This document shows positions 31,745 through 41,745 of a stretch of DNA of 64,000 nucleotides, in pieces (within the stretch, counting starts at the first letter, position 1; the number at the start of each line of letters is the position of its first letter). The DNA lies in contig OZ022503.1 of the NCBI GenBank assembly GCA_963989385.1, positions 86,835,138 through 86,899,137 of the forward strand, read 5' to 3'. The translations under genes were made by a program, and so were the position numbers. The DNA comes from Ctena decussata. Lineage: Eukaryota > Mollusca > Bivalvia > Lucinida > Lucinidae. A model generated the notes under the pieces. The model was given only the letters and a program-made list of their open reading frames with translations. It was not told the origin of the DNA and did no database searches.

Positions 31745-32330
31745 AAACATATAGGCAATGATCAGGAACGAATATAATCAGATGGCACATTCCGCCATCA
31801 AAACCAAAAGAAGTATGTACATGTACATAACTTGATAGCGGTTCACGAAATGCGTGCAAGGTAATCCGAATGATTAGCTTCTTCCAAGAAAGGTGGTCAT
31901 TCAGCTACTCTTACTAACAACCCAGCTCCCACAAACGACACAATTCACACAACAGGAGAACGAAAGCACTGACATGGACAACAAGAACAAGACTTGAGCC
32001 GCGACACGAGAAAAACAACAAAGTGGTTGTGCCCCAGCGCAGAATCAGATCAGCCTTTGCATCCACTAAATCTGATAAGACTTTTTGCTAGCGGCTTAAA
32101 GGGTAGCTAAGGGTCTGAGCTACATTCATGCGGACAGCGAAGACTCTGATCAGACTGGGCGGATGCCCAGGCTGATCAGAGTCTGCGCCGGGTGCACAAC
32201 CACTTTTTTGTTTTGTCGTGTCGCGGGTCAAGTAGAAGAAAAGAACCACAACAGTAGTACCGCCTTGTAACGTTCAGTGGTAAATTACTGGGGATTTTTA
32301 AACTAGTTTTATGTAATCCCAACCCTCGTT
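31745..32330 (-). mobile_element. Retroelement 3' region (lineage R1b), split by a MITE
   Basis: The 3' end ATAGGCAATGATCAGGAACG, the CTTCCAAGAAAGGTGGTCAT block and, beyond the MITE, the hairpin region ACCGCCTTGTAACGTT (32259-32274) follow in the same order as in 49893-50300. The MITE at 31995-32230 sits between them. Confidence 0.75.
31995..32230. mobile_element. TGAGCCGCGAC palindromic MITE inside an R1b retroelement
   Basis: Ends TGAGCCGCGACACGAGAAAA and TTTTGTCGTGTCGCGGGTCA. Subfamily with GTGGTTGTGCCCC. Its position inside a retroelement copy shows it transposed after that copy inserted. Confidence 0.92.
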
Positions 32331-32551
32331 CTCATCTTCTGCAATAGCTTTAAATGAAGAGAAAAGATAAGCATCAGTACATGTTCTATAGCGATACGGA
32401 ACTGTACAACAGTACAACAAACATCCATTGGTATCCGCGTTAAAGGCTTATACCTTTGATCAGACGAAAGCAAAAACTACACGTACTGCCAGGCTTTACC
32501 TAGTAATATGCGACCAGACTAGCACTTAAACAAGGGTTAGAGGTTATAAAC

Positions 32552-32671
32552 TTGAGAATAATCTCAAGATCAAACTCAAAATAAAGCACACTGATTGGCT
32601 GTTTCCGAGCATGTGCTCGGAAGCAGCCAATCAGTGTGCTTTATTTTGAGTTTGAGAATGACTTAAGTTTT
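32552..32671. repeat. Near-perfect 120-bp hairpin
   Basis: GATCAAACTCAAAATAAAGC, ACACTGATTGGCTG pairs with CAGCCAATCAGTGTGCTTTA, TTTTGAGTTTGAG. The loop TTTCCGAGCATGTGCTCGGAAG is itself a hairpin. Likely a very small MITE. Confidence 0.9.
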
Positions 32672-33113
32672 CTAAGCTCGGGGCAAGGTTGTGTATAAAA
32701 TGTGGAACGGCAGAGTATCACGTCTACGGTTACAATCAGTTTTATTTATGCGTTAATTGCCTGCCCCTCGTCCTTTTTGTGTATCTGTGTGTCTCTAAAA
32801 AATATTTGCTATAATTAACTTCTTTATTAGGTTTTTAGATTGTCACAGTTCTTAATACTCGTTATTTCGAACATCCTCGGTATATTTCTTCCATTTTGTC
32901 AAAACAAATAAAGTAAATGAAATGGCTTTAGTATAGAGATTTTTCACTGACATTCTCTGAAAATCATGATGTTCAACTCCGCATGTTATTCCGATTTTCT
33001 TTTCAAAGGCAGTATATTTTTCATAGCTTCAAACTGTTGAGCAATTACTCAAAAGTTATAAGGCAACTCGAGATGTATACGAGCAGTGCCACAGAGCGAT
33101 AACATTAATGAGA
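32672..33113. other. Stretch without recognised features
   Basis: AT-rich, no ORF above 60 codons and no shared repeat. Confidence 0.4.
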
Positions 33114-33352
33114 TGAGCTTCGACACTACAAAACAAACAAAGTGGCATGTGCGCAAAGTGCAGACTCAGGTCAGCCTGGGCACCCGCCCAGTCTGATCGG
33201 AGCCTACACTGTCCACATGAAGGTAGCTTAGACCCCTAGCTACCCTTTAAACGTGTAGCCAAGACTGTGTTCAGACTGGGCAAATGCCAATGCTGATCTG
33301 AGTCTTCGGTGGGCGGCTAAGCCTCTTTGTTAGTTTTGTCGTGTTGCGGTCA
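33114..33352. mobile_element. TGAGCCGCGAC palindromic MITE, diverged
   Basis: Arms TGAGCTTCGACACTACAAAA and TTTTGTCGTGTTGCGGTCA enclose the usual CAGCCTGGGCACCCGCCCAG and CAGACTGGGCAAATGCC centre. Confidence 0.88.
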
Positions 33353-33639
33353 GATAAAGAATGCCATCAATCCAATGAATAATTGATTAGCTGACAGGTT
33401 GTCAATAAAGTAATGTGCCAAGACCAAGGAAGCTTGACACAGTTCACAATTAAGTTTTGACATGGGAAGACAGAGCCATTGTCCATATTCTACTATGTAC
33501 TTACAGCGGACCGGGAAAACTTTATGTGAGTATACACGTACATGTACGTGCAAGTATTGTCACATATCGTAAAGCCCTGCTTTTAAAAATTGGGGCTATG
33601 GTGGACCTGATCTATTCGCGATATCTTATTTCAGTACGA

Positions 33640-34560
33640 TTTTTATTTTTTATGAAAAATTTGTGTCGAGGTTTTCTAATGAATTTTGAAGCTAGAATCT
33701 TTAAACTTGGTAAACATATGGACAGTGAGTTGCTGTATCGTGGGAAGGAGAATTGGACGTATTGCTCATAGTCTTCCCTTCACATGTATTTGTCCATTTG
33801 CCCATTTTTCTGTCTTTTCAAGGTACATTTGTGCTATTTGTGTTTTCTCGGGAAATGAGCCAGCTAGAATCTTCAAACTTGGTAAACATATGACTTATGA
33901 GTGATGGTATAGTGTGCTTGAGAATCAGACTCATTTTTATATCCATTCTCCTTCTTTTCGTATTTCGCATCTTTAAATCGAAAATTTGTGTCACAGGTTT
34001 CCTAAAGAACTAATGAAGTGTGATCTTTAACTTGATACACATACGAACAATACCTTTTTTGTATGATTGAGAATCCAGCTCAGTGCTCTTATTCTTCCCT
34101 ATATTCGTCCATTGTTTCTGTTTGTTTTTCTTCTTCTTAATAAAGGTAAATTTGTGTCACAGTAATCTCAGGGACTATGTAAGCTAGATTCTTGAAACTT
34201 AATATACATATGGAGTATGACTTATCGTATTGTGGGATTGGAATTTGGGCTCATTGCTGTTATCCTTCTTTTTATTATCCATTTTCTTTCTTTGCCTATT
34301 TTGCGCATTGAAATCTTGAAGTATTTTCAGAACTTTTGCAAGCTAGCTCTTTACACTTGGTATAACTAGGGGCAAAGGGTTCTTATATCGTGTTATTGAG
34401 AACCAAGCCCATTGCTCTAATTCTTTCTTTTATTTGTGTGTCAGATTTCTCAGGAACTTTGCAAGCTAAAGTCTACAAACTTGATATTGATATAAAACAT
34501 TAAATATTCGTGGAATTGAGACACGTGGCTAAGTGCTCTCATTCTCTCATTTTATATTTA
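33640..34560 (+). repeat. Diverged tandem repeat, about 160-bp unit
   Basis: GCTAGAATCTTTAAACTTGG followed by TAAACATATG recurs in altered form at about 33690, 33862, 34018, 34180, 34341 and 34463, each followed by GAGAAT...GCTC...TTC and a stretch with TTTGTGTCA...TTTC. At least five units. The ORFs inside are not genes. Confidence 0.75.
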
Positions 34561-34664
34561 TCCATTTTTTCTTTCTTTCCCGATTTCACACACTAAAATT
34601 TTGTACGCTTTTTATCCGCTGGCAATTGTTCAGTGGAATGCTCTTCCTGAGTTTGTTGTATGTC

Positions 34665-35225
34665 AGCCAAAAGGAAATAGGAAGATTCGAAGTTACTGAC
34701 ACAATTCAATTACAACCCAAAACAACATGTGGGAAAAAGACAACACAGAATTAGTAACTGTCATTACCAGCGACCGCCATGTGAACAGCCATTTCCAATG
34801 CAGGTGTTCAACGGGCTAGCCTCAACATCACAAACAATATATCAATAACAGACATAGCAACTAACAACACGTGAAACAACCAAGAAGAACAAAAACAGAA
34901 ATGCCGCCTTGGGACGGCCAGTAGTGACATTTCTGGGGCGGGGTGGGGGTTGTGGGAGGGGGTTAACCGGTTTGCGGCCGCGACAACCCTTGGCCTTGGT
35001 TCTTCTTCGCTTCTTCAGACACTTAGTTGTTCGGTTTGCATGGAAGATACCTAGCTCATATATTTAATATCTCAGAAACAGAGAAATTTAAACTAAGATA
35101 AAACAAACACGAGGACTCACAGAAATAGCAACACTGAAATTCCGGAGCAGAAGAAACCTACTAGGTAAACTATGGTGGGCCCGACCGAAGCTGTCCTAGT
35201 ACGTGTGTCAAGACTGGAGTGGGTA
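34665..35225 (-). mobile_element. Retroelement 3' region (lineage R2)
   Basis: Collinear with 11399-12140: ACACAATTCAATTACAACCC, AACATGTGGGAAAAAGACAA, hairpins GCCGCCTTGGGACGGC and CAGTAGTGACATTTCTG (34903-34935), GGGTTAACCGGTTTGCGGCC, ending with TATGGTGGGCCCGACC. 5'-truncated. Confidence 0.75.
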
Positions 35226-35639
35226 GGCTGCAATATTCCAAGCCATTTATCTCAAATAATTTGTTTTTAACTTTTTTTTATCTCTTCAACTATTTTAACC
35301 TGTCATCTATCATTATTCTTTCTATTATACTTTATAAATCTTGTAATCTTGCTTTTTTTATTTGAACTTTTTCACAATTCCCTTGTATAAAGACGACAGC
35401 GCAATTTTGCAAAGAATGTCCGCGAGGGTCTGTGGCCTATAGAGATAAATAGATAGACTATTGCTGTTTGTTGTACTTAAAACATTATGGTAACCAGATC
35501 AGTAGCCTATCTTGCTTTCTGTCATGTTTTGTGTTTATAAAATAAAAACATAGGTAAAAATAAAGTTGAATATACAATTCGTAACATTGATTACTATTTT
35601 TCTATATGAACCACTGCAACATCTATGGCGAGGGAAGTA
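35226..35639. other. Stretch without recognised features
   Basis: AT-rich with short T-runs. A TAAATAGATAGA tail near 35444 might end an old LINE-like copy, but nothing supports it further. Confidence 0.35.
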
Positions 35640-35770
35640 ATCAAGTAAAATCGATTTAAGTCCCCCTTTCCCCCTCACAAGTAATTTATTACTTACCCGT
35701 CGAAGGCAGTACTTCTGGTTTGTTCAAGTATACCTTTCACTGTCTTTGTGTGTCCGCTTTCTATTTTGTG
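35640..35770 (+). mobile_element. R1 retroelement fragment with altered hairpin
   Basis: AAAATCGATTTAAGTCCCCC precedes AAGTAATTTATTACTT (35679-35694), a perfect 7-bp stem in which the usual outer C-G pair is A-T. The second hairpin is decayed (ACCCGTCGAAGGCAGT). Then ACTTCTGGTTTGTTC. Confidence 0.6.
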
Positions 35771-35994
35771 TACAGTATTTAGAAATGCCTCGCGGTTAAC
35801 TACCGAGAAAAAGCTGATCTCTAGGCTTTTCTTCTGTCTTTATATTTTCAGCATTTTCTATTCCCCGCAAATCACCACCATATCATGCTGATTTCTCCTT
35901 CAAGCGAATTTTGGACAAAACAATTTATCAGCCTATTGGGTTAAATAACAGGGAAATACGTAAAGGCAATCGGGAATAATCCGAAAGAGCAGTT

Positions 35995-36569
35995 TGATCT
36001 GGTCCACCGGGGCTCAACTGGTGACCTTCTTTTGCTTCAGATTTCCAGTGGGGTTGTTTGGCAGGACAGAGATCTCCACCTGTCAGACGGCCCGTTGTAT
36101 CTGTTGAGTCCTCGTCTTTGCTTCTTCATGGTGTTGAAATTTGATTTATGTGTTTACCGTGATGATTCATTGACGAGTTAGAGGGTTATCATGCGAACCG
36201 AACAACCAACTAAATGTTTTGTACCACTTCAGAAACTGAGGGTGAGGTTGGGCCTGTAAAATCGATTTAAGCCCCCCAGTAATTCATTACTGACCGTTCC
36301 AAGGCGGTAGTTCTGTTGTGGTTCTTTGTTGCCTGTTTTTGGTGTCAGAGTTTCTGTGATGTTTTACCTTATGTATGTTATTATTATTTTTGGTTCTGTT
36401 TGGGTTGCTGAGTGGCCACCTTTTGGGAACAAGCTGCTCACTCGGTTGGCCATATGTTCTCTGTATCTTGATTATTTGTAATCTTAGTTGTTTCCAACTA
36501 TGGTTTGAGGGCTGGATTTGGATTCTGATTGTTTCAGTTCCTGGTCTTTGCATACTTTTTACTTTTATG

Positions 36570-36601
<32 letters not shown>
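35995..36601 (+). mobile_element. Retroelement 3' region (lineage R1a) with poly-A tail
   Basis: Sense-orientation copy: TCCACCGGGGCTCAACTGGT, AATCGATTTAAGCCCCCCAG, hairpins at 36277-36308 (CAGTAATTCATTACTG then ACCGTTCCAAGGCGGT), AACAAGCTGCTCACTCGGTT, GGTCTTTGCATACTTTTTAC, then 32 A. The poly-A shows retrotransposition. The complement of this sequence is at 45894-46500. ORFs on both strands (36287-36722) are readings of this UTR. Confidence 0.85.
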
Positions 36602-36603
<2 letters not shown>

Positions 36604-36827
36604 ACAACTGTTTGTTCACCATATGCAGACTTGACAAGTATAATAATTTGATGAGTACATCTATAAGTTTTCGGACCTTATTTCAAAAGGATACAGCTCA
36701 CACTTACTGTTTGCTTTTCTGACGGAGAAAGGCTTTTCGCAAGGCGTCTATTCGCACAACAATACATTTGCTCCTGGCATAACAGATGCTTTCCTAGAAT
36801 AGTTGTTCCCTGTTGAGAGGAAAGTAA
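36602..36827. other. Spacer between retroelement copies
   Basis: Nothing recognised. Confidence 0.4.
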
Positions 36828-37002
36828 AAAGATAGGCAATGATCAGGAATTAATACAATCAAATCCCACATCCCGCTCTCAAAATCAAAGGAAAAGAAGC
36901 ACACATACGGAATAATTGACACAAGTCCACGAAAGACACGCACGGTAAACCGAATGAGCAGCTCTTTTCTAAACAGGTGGTCATTCAGTTACCCTAATCA
37001 AC
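36828..37002 (-). mobile_element. R1b retroelement, 3'-terminal part of a split copy
   Basis: GATAGGCAATGATCAGGAAT at the left is the 3' end. CGAATGAGCAGCTCTTTTCT and GGTGGTCATTCAGTTACCC match 49893-50060. The copy continues at 38139 after a 1.14-kb insertion. Confidence 0.85.
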
Positions 37003-38138
37003 AAGAGCTGTCGCCTGACAGCATAGCTCGCCTGAATAGGTGCTTGCCCATCACACAGTTGCTATGGTGGTGTGGACTACTAAGCATAAAACTTCAGACA
37101 AGCATGTCCATAATGACAACACTTTTATGAACAAAAGCTATCTCAGAAATAAGTCTTAAAATAAAATTAAAATAAAAAAATCGACATGAAATGTCAAAGT
37201 CCATGAGCTTGAAGTCAAAGACCTAAGGGGTGGGGGTTGGGGGCTGCAGGGGCTAGGATGTATGAAAACCTTGAACCATTATCTAACATCAGTCCAAGTA
37301 AAAGTATCAACTGAGTCCATCGTGGCACTGTGAAATTATGTCTTCATAAATATAAAACTTTACCAAATCTTTAAGACAAAATTCAAAGTTGACCTTGACT
37401 TCAAGGTCATCCAGTGGGGTAAGTATATGGTGTTTTTTAAAGCTCAAAACAGTGTCTAACATCAGTTCAAGTGTAAATTAAATCTCTGCCAAGCATTATG
37501 AATCAGTATGCAATTAGAAAACTTTAATAAAGATCAAATTTCCTAAGTCCCTGACCTTGACATCAAGGTCATTGAGCGGGGGTCGGGGAAGTACTATGTA
37601 AAACTTTGGACTAATATCTAACTACAGTGCAAATATAAAAAGAATTCGTTAGTGAATTCAGGAGATATGTGTCTTTAAAAAACTTTAACCAAAACATCCA
37701 ATCAATAAAAAGACAATTTTCTAAGTTCATGACCTTGACATCAAGGTCACTGAGGGGGGTGGGGGTAGTACCTTGGAAAACTTTGGACCAATATCTAACT
37801 ACAGTGCAAGTATCAAAGAAATCAATCCATGGGTTAGGAATATATTGGGCTTTATAAAACTTTAACCAAAACATCCAGTCCGAAAAAACTCCCAATTTTC
37901 TAAGTCCATGACCTTGACATCAAGGTCACGGAGTGGGGTGGGGATGGTACCCTGTCAAACTTTGGACCAATATCTATCTACAGAGTAAGTATCAAAAGAA
38001 TCCATCCATGGGTTAAGGAGATACAGGTCTTTAAAAAACTTTAACCAAAACATCCAATCCGGACGCCGACGCTGACGCGGACGCGGACGCCGTGGTGACA
38101 ACAATAGCTCTTCCTGAACTTTCGTTCAGGCGAGCTAA
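37003..38138 (+). mobile_element. Helitron/HINE-like element with hairpin ends and GACCTTGA tandem core
   Basis: The 5' end reads ACAAGA-GCTGTC-GCCT-GACAGC (hairpin), then ATAGCTCGCCTGAA. The 3' end reads AATAGCTCTT-CCTGAAC-TTTC-GTTCAGG (7-bp hairpin), then CGAGCTAA. The subterminal TAGCTCGCCTGAA and TTCAGGCGAGCTA are inverted copies. The core holds four units of about 180 bases, each with GACCTTGACATCAAGGTCA, followed by a GACGCGGACGC minisatellite. A 3' hairpin shortly before CTRR and the absence of an evident target duplication fit Helitron-type non-autonomous elements (inference). It interrupts an R1b retroelement copy. Confidence 0.75.
37380..38050 (+). repeat. About 180-bp tandem repeat core
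   Basis: Units carry (A)TGACCTTGACATCAAGGTCA at about 37401, 37552, 37730 and 37909, a G-rich block, CTTTGGACCAATATCTAACT and AAAACTTTAACCAAAACATC. The opposite-strand ORFs (37611-37895) are readings of this array. Confidence 0.85.
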
Positions 38139-38400
38139 AAACAGCATCAGCATCTATTTTTATCTATTTTATTTTCAACTTACAAAACAAAACAAAACGA
38201 AAGGCAGATTGGGTAGCAAAACAGGTAACCAAATCGCAAAAGAACATAGACAAGCGGACACAGCACAATGTAACATCAAGGAACAACAACAGAAGTACCG
38301 CCTTGGAAAGGTCAGCATAAGATTACTGCGGGGTTTAAACGTGCTTAACTGAATCCAAACCTCGCCCTTAGCCTCCGCAATGGATCAACGAATATACAAC
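38139..38400 (-). mobile_element. R1b retroelement, second part of the split copy
   Basis: AACAGCATCAGCATCTATTT, ACAAGCGGACACAGCACAAT, the hairpins at 38297-38328 (ACCGCCTTGGAAAGGT and CAGCATAAGATTACTG), and TTAAACGTGCTTAACTG match 50065-50290 continuously with the part left of the insertion. Confidence 0.85.
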
Positions 38401-40130
38401 AATTGCAGTTCAATGAACAGACCAATGAATGCAACAATGTGAACAATAAGAACAAATAATACAAAAAAAAAAAAATAAAAAAATAAAAAAAACACATTTA
38501 ACATCTATTTTTTTTCTAATTTTTTACTACAACGCACGACGGGAAGCAAAATGGGCAGATATACAGGTGGGCAGATTGCTAGCGGACCAGACAAATATTC
38601 ACAAGAACAACAGTGAAGAACCACTAAGAGAAAATGGCAAGAGTAGTCTTCTCAAATTCTTTCCCATTCACCTTTAGTCATATTTATGCAATAATGACAA
38701 ATCGCATACCATCTAGTGCATATTATGTATGAATGCCTAACAAAGTCAGATTTTTTCTAGTTGTACTTTCTATCGTTAGCTAGTGCCTAACACTGATAAA
38801 GCCTAATCAGACCAATATGCTTTGAATAACAATGAGACGATAATGGTTCGTCAGGATAGCACAGACAATTATCCGATGGCAATCTCCGTGTCAAGGACAA
38901 TACCAGCGATGATCAGTAATGATATTCGTAGCGCAAAACGCATGTCGTGGTAAGTGCTACTGCGGCGGACAATAAAACAAGAAAATGTGTAAACCGTAAA
39001 ATGCTATGCCCCAAACCATACGCTTGCCATCGAAGGCGAAAATCAGTAGAATATCTGAATCTGAAAGGTTACATTTCGAAGATATTTTCTACAATGTTTC
39101 TTCAAAAGGTAACCAGGGTCATATACATTCAGCGTCAAACATGTATGTCATATTACCAGAACCCTAGATAAAAGGGAGGAGGTGAGAGCACAAGTTCTTT
39201 CCAGTGGACTATGTGAGCTGTTATGCAAGGCTTGCGTGGTCATTGGTTGTCTGAGACCAGCTTGCAAATCGATCCTGGGCACTAGCGTGCACAGGAGAAA
39301 CTGACACACGCACTGTCTTAAGACTGGTATCAAGGCAAATGTCATGACGAGAACATTAACGACCGGTGACTCACAAGGAGCCCTTCCTCGGTCAACCACT
39401 TTAGGTACTGATGACACAGACGAGACTCCATCCGTGCTCATGCCAGTCCTAAAGGAGTCATGTTGGGCAAGCCACCATATATCGCCCTAAAGTGTATCAG
39501 ACTTAAGAGCTTGGTGATTACTTCAATAACTAATTACCGAACTAGAATGCATGTATCAGACCTGTTATCAACGCTCCTACCAGGAGAGCTACAGGTTCGT
39601 ATCGGAACTCTTCTATTAGACAGTTGCTTTACGCATGTAAATAGTTTAGATTAACTCTGTCGTATGAGTTCGTTCGACTATTCTGAGGATATTTAGCTGG
39701 GTCACCCTCATAATGAGCAAGGAAGAGTCATGAATCTTTTAATAGTAATTCAGACCGTTATACCGAAAGCCAATGATTGATATTTCTTTCTAATCAAGAA
39801 CTAGAATTAAAGGCTGATTGAAAGAGAAACGAAAAGCGGGGACATTAAGTCGACACTAATTGATAGTGTGTTCTACTCATAAAGACAATGTTACTTCATT
39901 ATTTTAGAAAAGTAATAATCCATGATGCTATTCGTCCACAGTTTTCGTTTTCTTTATTCGATAATTATCATTCTTGTAATATTCATTAAAGTGATGATTA
40001 GTTCGTTGACATTGCTCATGAGCTTTGTTTGATAAATATCAGTCTTGTAATTTAGTTAAATAGAGAATAGCGGTGAAGAATTGAGGTTAATTGGTACACT
40101 CTCTGGCAACTATGTCATTTACATTTTGCC
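38401..40130. other. Stretch without recognised features
   Basis: Contains an A-rich tract near 38460-38500. The ORFs at 39148-39441 (minus) and 39460-39654 (plus) have no recognised domain. There is no shared repeat that I can see. Confidence 0.35.
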
Positions 40131-40140
40131 CCCCTCCCCT

Positions 40141-40185
40141 CTCTCACACACACACACACAAACACACAAACACACACACAAAGGA
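40141..40185. repeat. CA-rich microsatellite
   Basis: (CA)n interrupted by AAACAC units, ending next to the R1a fragment at 40202. Confidence 0.85.
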
Positions 40186-40201
40186 GGTCAACTTTCAGAG
40201 G

Positions 40202-40420
40202 AAAGTAAAAGTATGCAAAGACCAGGAACTGAAACAATCAAAATCCAAATCCAGCCCTCAAACCATAGTTGGAAACAACTAAGATTACAAATAATCAAGA
40301 TACAGAGAACATATGGCCAACCGAGTGAGCAGCTTGTTCCCAAAAGGTGGCCACTTAGCAACCCAAACCGAACCAAAAATAATAAGAACATACATAAGGT
40401 AAAACATCACAGAAACTATT
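40202..40420 (-). mobile_element. R1a retroelement 3' end, short truncated copy
   Basis: Starts AAAGTAAAAGTATGCAAAGA and continues collinear with 45894-46110 to AAACATCACAGAAAC, where it stops. It lacks the hairpin module, so the truncation lies 3' of it. Very similar to the other copies. Confidence 0.85.
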
Positions 40421-40429
40421 CATTACTCA

Positions 40430-41110
40430 AGGAGCAGATTTAGACCCCAGTTTGGAATGTCTTTGTTCTCCGGGGAAGCATACATGAAGCCATATAATTT
40501 GTTCTCGTTAAAAATGGAGATGTTCCCCATCACCTGAATTCGATAAGAAAGTGACTCGGTTTATATGCGCATAGTGTATGTTCAGCACTACTACATGTTC
40601 TAAGGGGAACCGTCATTATCTGTCATCTGGGACGTTTGAGGAATTTAAGGGATTGAAATACGTAACCCAGCTCTAATGGGGGTAAGGGGTTAGAGTGTCG
40701 ATTTATTTTGTGGACTGATGACGGGGATGTCATGAAATTATATGCCTTATTGTACATTTGCTTTTGCAAAAATTATTGGCTTCTGGGAGGTTGCAGAGGG
40801 AAGGGGGATGGGGAGGGGTGACAAACTCACCCTTTTTCCTCATACTGAAAGACATTTCAACATAACACTTACCACCTGGTTTGTCAGTCAAACTACAGTT
40901 TAAAAGAAGTCCTTGTGCCAGACATAATGGTATGGTGCGCTTTAAACAAAATTGTTCAAACTTCATATACTTCAGCTTCCTATCACGACTCCAAAGAGAC
41001 ATTCGTAGAAAATATATAACCAAGTAGGACTCAGGATACATTGACTCATTATATTCCAATTTTCTACTGCATCTTATTTGTACCGATGACGCAAAGGTTG
41101 CTATAGGCTG
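40430..41110. other. Stretch without recognised gene; one anonymous ORF
   Basis: A 109-codon minus-strand ORF (40730-41059) includes two GT donor-like sites but matches nothing I know. I treat it as chance. Confidence 0.3.
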
Positions 41111-41116
41111 GTAATT

Positions 41117-41170
41117 CGGTTGGTTGGTTTTGGCTTAACGACTCTTTCAGACATCTTTGTTTGCTGTCTA
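41117..41170 (-). mobile_element. Possible SINE family C tail fragment
   Basis: GGTTGGTTGGTTTTGGCTTA followed by ACGACTCTTTCAGACA resembles the complement of the family C 3' end. Confidence 0.4.
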
Positions 41171-41261
41171 TACGGTAAACAAACAACATTTAGCTACACT
41201 GTACGAATTTATCAACGCAAATGGTATAAACAGCCTTGGCGTCATAGTATTCTTTATAGTG

Positions 41262-41745
41262 ATGAGGCTTGAATAGCCGAAACTTCGAAGTATGACCCAT
41301 ATTCGTTCTTTCGAATGTGTTCTCTGCTCTTGAAGGAACTCTTTTAGATTTTAATTTGACTTCACTGCAGCTGCTGTCATGCCGTGTGGTGGCTGTAAAA
41401 CGTCTCCCCGTACATCATCCATAGTGCAGATTATATTTTATGCTTGTCCTTTGAGATCGGAGGATAGGTTCTGAGAATTCATAAATTTTTGATTGGTTTC
41501 GACTCATATCCTAGACCATCCCTTTTTATTGATTTGGACCCATTTTAGATACCTATCAGCCTTTCAATCGACTGTTTTATCAAAATTAGTACATTACGGT
41601 GCGTTTTCTCTGGCTTTTGTCACCAGATCATTTCGGGGTCACTGATGAGGCTTGAATAGCCGAAACTTCGAAGTATGACCCATGTTCCGTCTTTCGAATT
41701 TGTTCTCTACTCTTAATATGCTTAAAGGAACTATTTTAGATTTAA
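41262..41745 (-). repeat. Repeat family F, minus-strand copy with a duplicated end
   Basis: GATGAGGCTTGAATAGCCGA then AACTTCGAAGTATGACCCAT occurs twice, at 41270 and 41645. Between them is TGCCGTGTGGTGGCTGTAAA then ACGTCTCCCCGTACATCATC, the complement of the end of family F. The two near-identical ends suggest a tandem join of two copies. Confidence 0.7.

Noticed and set aside
36287..36722. 115-codon ORFs in the R1a region (also 40081-40443 and 45832-46171)
   Set aside because: The same translations recur on both strands because they are readings of the retroelement 3'UTR next to poly-A; no conservation of a reading frame beyond sequence identity.
37380..38050. CRISPR-like array
   Set aside because: The units are about 180-bp minisatellite repeats without short constant repeats and unique spacers.
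39148..39654. Opposed ORFs of 97 and 64 codons
   Set aside because: No domain, no splice pattern and no repeat support; left as unexplained DNA.
40730..41059. 109-codon minus-strand ORF with cysteines, possible exon
   Set aside because: Two GT donor-like sites exist, but there is no acceptor of quality, no recognised domain and the ORF is within chance length.
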